From NCBI GenBank assembly GCA_934474025.1, contig CAKSMF010000001.1, positions 372,001-436,000 on the forward strand: a stretch of DNA of 64,000 bases. Reading direction: 5' to 3'. The translations under genes were made by a program, and so were the position numbers. Each line of letters starts with the position of its first letter. Position 1 is the first letter of the stretch. Origin of the DNA: an uncultured Ruminococcus sp. (GTDB lineage Bacteria; Bacillota; Clostridia; Oscillospirales; Ruminococcaceae). Under the pieces are notes generated by a model. It did no database searches, was not told where the DNA came from, and saw nothing but the letters and a program-made list of their open reading frames with translations. Of the stretch, positions 62,401 to 64,000 are shown piece by piece.

Positions 62401-62637
62401 AAAGGTTGTTTTTTTGCCGTCTGTAAACTGACTTTGTAATTCTTTACCTGACTTTTTGTTGCTATTTGAACTTGCTTCACCATACAGTGCGAAAACAATA
62501 GCGTCAAAGATTGTGGATTTTCCTGAACCTGTATCACCGGTTATAAGGAATAAATTTTGTTCTGGTTTGGTAAAGTCTATAACTGTTTTTTCACCATAAG
62601 AGCCAAATGCCTGTATAGTTAATTTAATTGGTTTCAT
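59452..62637 (-). CDS. sbcC: Exonuclease subunit SbcC (SMC-like ATPase)
   Basis: 1061 residues. The N-terminal ATPase half has Walker A (GDTGSGKST, about 34-42) and a Q-loop region. Two long coiled-coil arms surround the zinc hook CPVC near 534. The C-terminal half has the signature LSGGETF and Walker B (IIFIDEGFGSLDE). With SbcD it processes hairpins and DNA ends. Its ATG overlaps the sbcD stop by 4 bases. Confidence 0.96.
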   Translation of the reverse strand: MKPIKLTIQAFGSYGEKTVIDFTKPEQNLFLITGDTGSGKSTIFDAIVFALYGEASSNSNKKSGKELQSQFTDGKKTTFVELTFTEKHGNEISQYTVRREPKQIKTSSNGKKSNASEKVILILPDGTAVSQKEANAKLSEIIILTKSQFMQISMIAQGEFMELLRSSSNDKKKILRKLFNTEIFDRIVDELKNRRKDLAEQIKIINNICQNEATHILIPEECENTHSISQTKEHFINEEMTVYSLENLLTHLNTFCHSIENKKISAEENYNKLLNDSEKKRDQLKEAYNLLKNFEEMEQAEKEISECKKQEQNIRQKYDLIQKINSAYEIKAIYNRYADISVSVENIHNKLENQKNILPDIEKEYTLLIKEENKALELKNSATTEFIQTSERVKNNLETFEKIINIEKTINEKKSDISSSRRKAETIKNKISEFEKSISEYQEIIKLLKDSEKLFLEWQIKNNEVERISDDYNTIVKIKNEIILQKQKADKFQKEYINARQQYLNKTNEYTTKRIAFLDAQAGFIAMEQLHKGEPCPVCGSLEHPSPCKITDIHSSVTREIIDQLNKEVSELDNIQNKKSAQVKSALEILEERKKDLSDSMQKLYECMSKIIPDISEIPDIEQTGKILSKFKLHTKEEGKTYSDNLEKYNNASEMTNKYKIQINKLLPEFEELDKNITEIESEISSNINLKKELSETLYYDDEISARKELSLAEKFKNEQTNLYNSIKDKLNLSKSNLEQTKAIIKKYSEELPEIQKTLSERKKDYINITEKYSLNNWNEITEKFQKNYTEILQSEIDIYNQKKLSAETLYNFSKKAIGKNSRPNIEELKKADFSAKQALETSRKLLETYNEIYKTNKNTYNLLSEQSKDYSRLSSEYMNVNHLYKKLSGTLSGEHMGIETFVQRYYLQKILDGANVHFRRMSGGQFELRLIDSEQAMSSGRTEMGLEFTVYSTINNSERPVKTLSGGETFISALALALGLSEQIQENIAVVNPDIIFIDEGFGSLDEHSRNQAVRVLKEMAEENRFIGIISHVTEMKQEIDNQLIVTKDRKGSHTHWVIN

Positions 62638-63782
62638 ATTTCGTTATCCTCCTGCACAGTATTTATAATATCTCGTAAAATATTTTTTTCGTCATTGTTC
62701 AAACCTTTTACAAAGTATTCGCATAGTTCAAAAATGCTTTTTGCGGTAGTTGTTTCAGGTTTATTAATTATATCGCTATATGTGGAATTTCTAAAGGAAT
62801 AGCGGATTTCAAGAAGATTAGGAAATGCTTCAATTATACGGGCTGAAATATCTGTTTGTTGCGGAGTTTCTGTTAAAATTACGCTTACATAGTCATCATA
62901 ACTTTGATTGAGAATTTCATTTAGTGTTCCTTTTATAATACGTACTTCATGGAGCGGTTTAAGAGGAATAGCTGTGGTTTTAATGTTACCTTTTTCAGCG
63001 AGTTCAATCATTATAACGTTTTTTTGTTGTCCTGCTTCACTTATTGAATATGCCAACGGTGTACCGCAGTATCTTATATTATTTTTTCCTACAATTGAGG
63101 GTTTATGAATGTGTCCTAATGCCGAATAATCAAACTTTTCAAGAATATCAGCATAAACAGCATCAATATTACCGACTGTTATTCTTTCTGAATCCATTCG
63201 TTCAATATCTTTAATTGATTTTCCGAATGGTATATAAAACTGATGACTTACTATAATATTGCGTTCATTTGTATCTATGTTTTCACGTTCTATTATTTTA
63301 TGAACTGCTGTATTATAAGAAATATTATTATCTTCGTCATTTATTATCATACGAACCATAGAGGGCTTTATGAATGGCAACAAATAAAAATTAACGTTTC
63401 CATAAATATCATTTAAAGTTACTTTTTCAATGTAATCTGTTGGTTTCTGTGGGGGATTTCCTATCATATGTATTTTATGCAAAGACAGAATTTTACGGAA
63501 TATATCTATACGTTGCGAACTGTCGTGATTTCCGCTGATTATCATTATTTCAGTGTTCGGAACTCTTACAGACAATCCTGAAATAAAGTCGTCAAATATT
63601 TTTACAGCCTCAGCCGAAGGAATGGCTTTATCATAAATGTCACCGGCAATAACTATGGCATCAGGTTTATTTTCTTCAATGATTTCTGAAATCTGATTTA
63701 ATATGTATTTTTGGTCATCAAGCATACTTCTATTAAACCAGTTAAGTCCTATATGCAAATCGGATAAATGTATTATTTTCAT
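62634..63782 (-). CDS. sbcD: Exonuclease subunit SbcD (Mre11-like nuclease)
   Basis: 382 residues, the Mre11-type phosphoesterase partner of SbcC. Metal-site motifs are HLSDLHIG (5-12), GDIYDK, SGNHDS, VSHQF and GHIHKP, all intact. The C-terminal capping region follows. AAGGAGC precedes the ATG at 63782. Confidence 0.96.
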   Translation of the reverse strand: MKIIHLSDLHIGLNWFNRSMLDDQKYILNQISEIIEENKPDAIVIAGDIYDKAIPSAEAVKIFDDFISGLSVRVPNTEIMIISGNHDSSQRIDIFRKILSLHKIHMIGNPPQKPTDYIEKVTLNDIYGNVNFYLLPFIKPSMVRMIINDEDNNISYNTAVHKIIERENIDTNERNIIVSHQFYIPFGKSIKDIERMDSERITVGNIDAVYADILEKFDYSALGHIHKPSIVGKNNIRYCGTPLAYSISEAGQQKNVIMIELAEKGNIKTTAIPLKPLHEVRIIKGTLNEILNQSYDDYVSVILTETPQQTDISARIIEAFPNLLEIRYSFRNSTYSDIINKPETTTAKSIFELCEYFVKGLNNDEKNILRDIINTVQEDNEI

Positions 63783-63818
63783 TTTTTTAAAGCTCCTTTT
63801 TAATAATATTTTAATAAA

Positions 63819-63847
63819 ATAATATCATAATGTATATTTTTTGTCAA
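63819..63847 (-). promoter_or_regulatory. sbcDC promoter
   Basis: TTGACA (63847-63842), 17 bp, TATTAT (63824-63819). Confidence 0.75.
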
Positions 63848-63877
63848 TCATATTGGTATAAATTTATCAAAATATAG

Positions 63878-63906
63878 TTGACTTTTCTGTGAATATATGC
63901 TATAAT
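63878..63906 (+). promoter_or_regulatory. Promoter of the last gene
   Basis: TTGACT, 17 bp, TATAAT, 34 bases before the ATG at 63941. Confidence 0.75.
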
Positions 63907-63940
63907 TTGATGAAAAATTTTATTATGGAGTTGATTATTT

Positions 63941-64000
63941 ATGAAATTTTCTGCAATTACTGCACTTATATGTGCCGGAACAATGATGTTTTCATCAAAC
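63941..64000 (+). CDS. N-terminus of a probable secreted protein (3' end outside window)
   Basis: Twenty codons are visible: a Lys near the start, then a hydrophobic stretch (AITALICAGTMMF) that looks like a signal peptide. The promoter at 63878-63906 and a weak TGGAG site support the start. The product cannot be told. Confidence 0.6.
   Translation, partial: MKFSAITALICAGTMMFSSN

Overview
The window is low-GC Firmicute DNA, most likely from a Ruminococcus-type gut or rumen clostridium. The evidence is AT-rich codon use, strong SD sites, many textbook sigma-A promoters (TTGACA, 17 bp, TATAAT), AddAB in place of RecBCD, MurT/GatD, a RbgA-RnhB-YraN cluster, and a secreted GH26 mannanase ending in a dockerin behind a Thr-rich linker. 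Three secreted proteins share such Thr-rich linkers. The species assignment is inference.

Layout. 1-3.2 kb: end of an SPFH/zinc-ribbon protein, then glmS. 3.2-3.6 kb: a tRNA operon on the minus strand (Val-Asp-Gly-Cys) with its promoter and terminator. 3.7-7.4 kb: an EF-G-like GTPase and a SpoVB-like flippase. 7.6-8.8 kb: a membrane XRE regulator broken by a small insertion. 8.8-21.6 kb: mostly cell-envelope genes (gatD, murT, uppP, SGNH lipoprotein, a degenerate DD-carboxypeptidase, TspO, an amidase, a double GH25 lysozyme) plus tyrA and rluA. 21.7-28.6 kb: addB-addA. 28.7-34.6 kb: htrA, thioesterase, an LtaS-like enzyme, an HD-domain pseudogene, a membrane protein and an SDR. 34.7-38.9 kb: a tightly overlapped operon (DUF896, cdd, DUF4291, radical-SAM pair). 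39-48.2 kb: housekeeping run with rplS, two signal peptidases, rbgA, rnhB, yraN, thrC, tig, clpP and clpX. 48.3-57.3 kb: a Cys-rich microprotein, a ClpC-like ATPase, a radical-SAM enzyme, a large membrane protein, an aldolase-family protein and nth. 57.4-64 kb: GH26-dockerin, sbcC-sbcD, and the start of a secreted protein.

The most interesting signal is a pair of 187-bp sequences at 7660-7846 and 33200-33386, about 94% identical with no indels. Each lies directly 3' of TTCAA. Removing either one exactly restores an open frame across the junction (an XRE regulator and an HD-domain protein), and there is no target duplication. Each carries palindromes near both ends and an internal promoter. 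This is what a non-autonomous IS200/IS605-type element would look like; no transposase gene is present in the window.

Other notable points are a DacF-like protein that has lost all three penicillin-binding catalytic motifs, a 90-bp duplicated ghost of the rluA 3' end, a 47-residue Cys/Gly/Asn-rich membrane microprotein, back-to-back perfect promoters between murT-gatD and uppP, a probable L19 leader, and a ClpC-type ATPase without its usual middle coiled coil.
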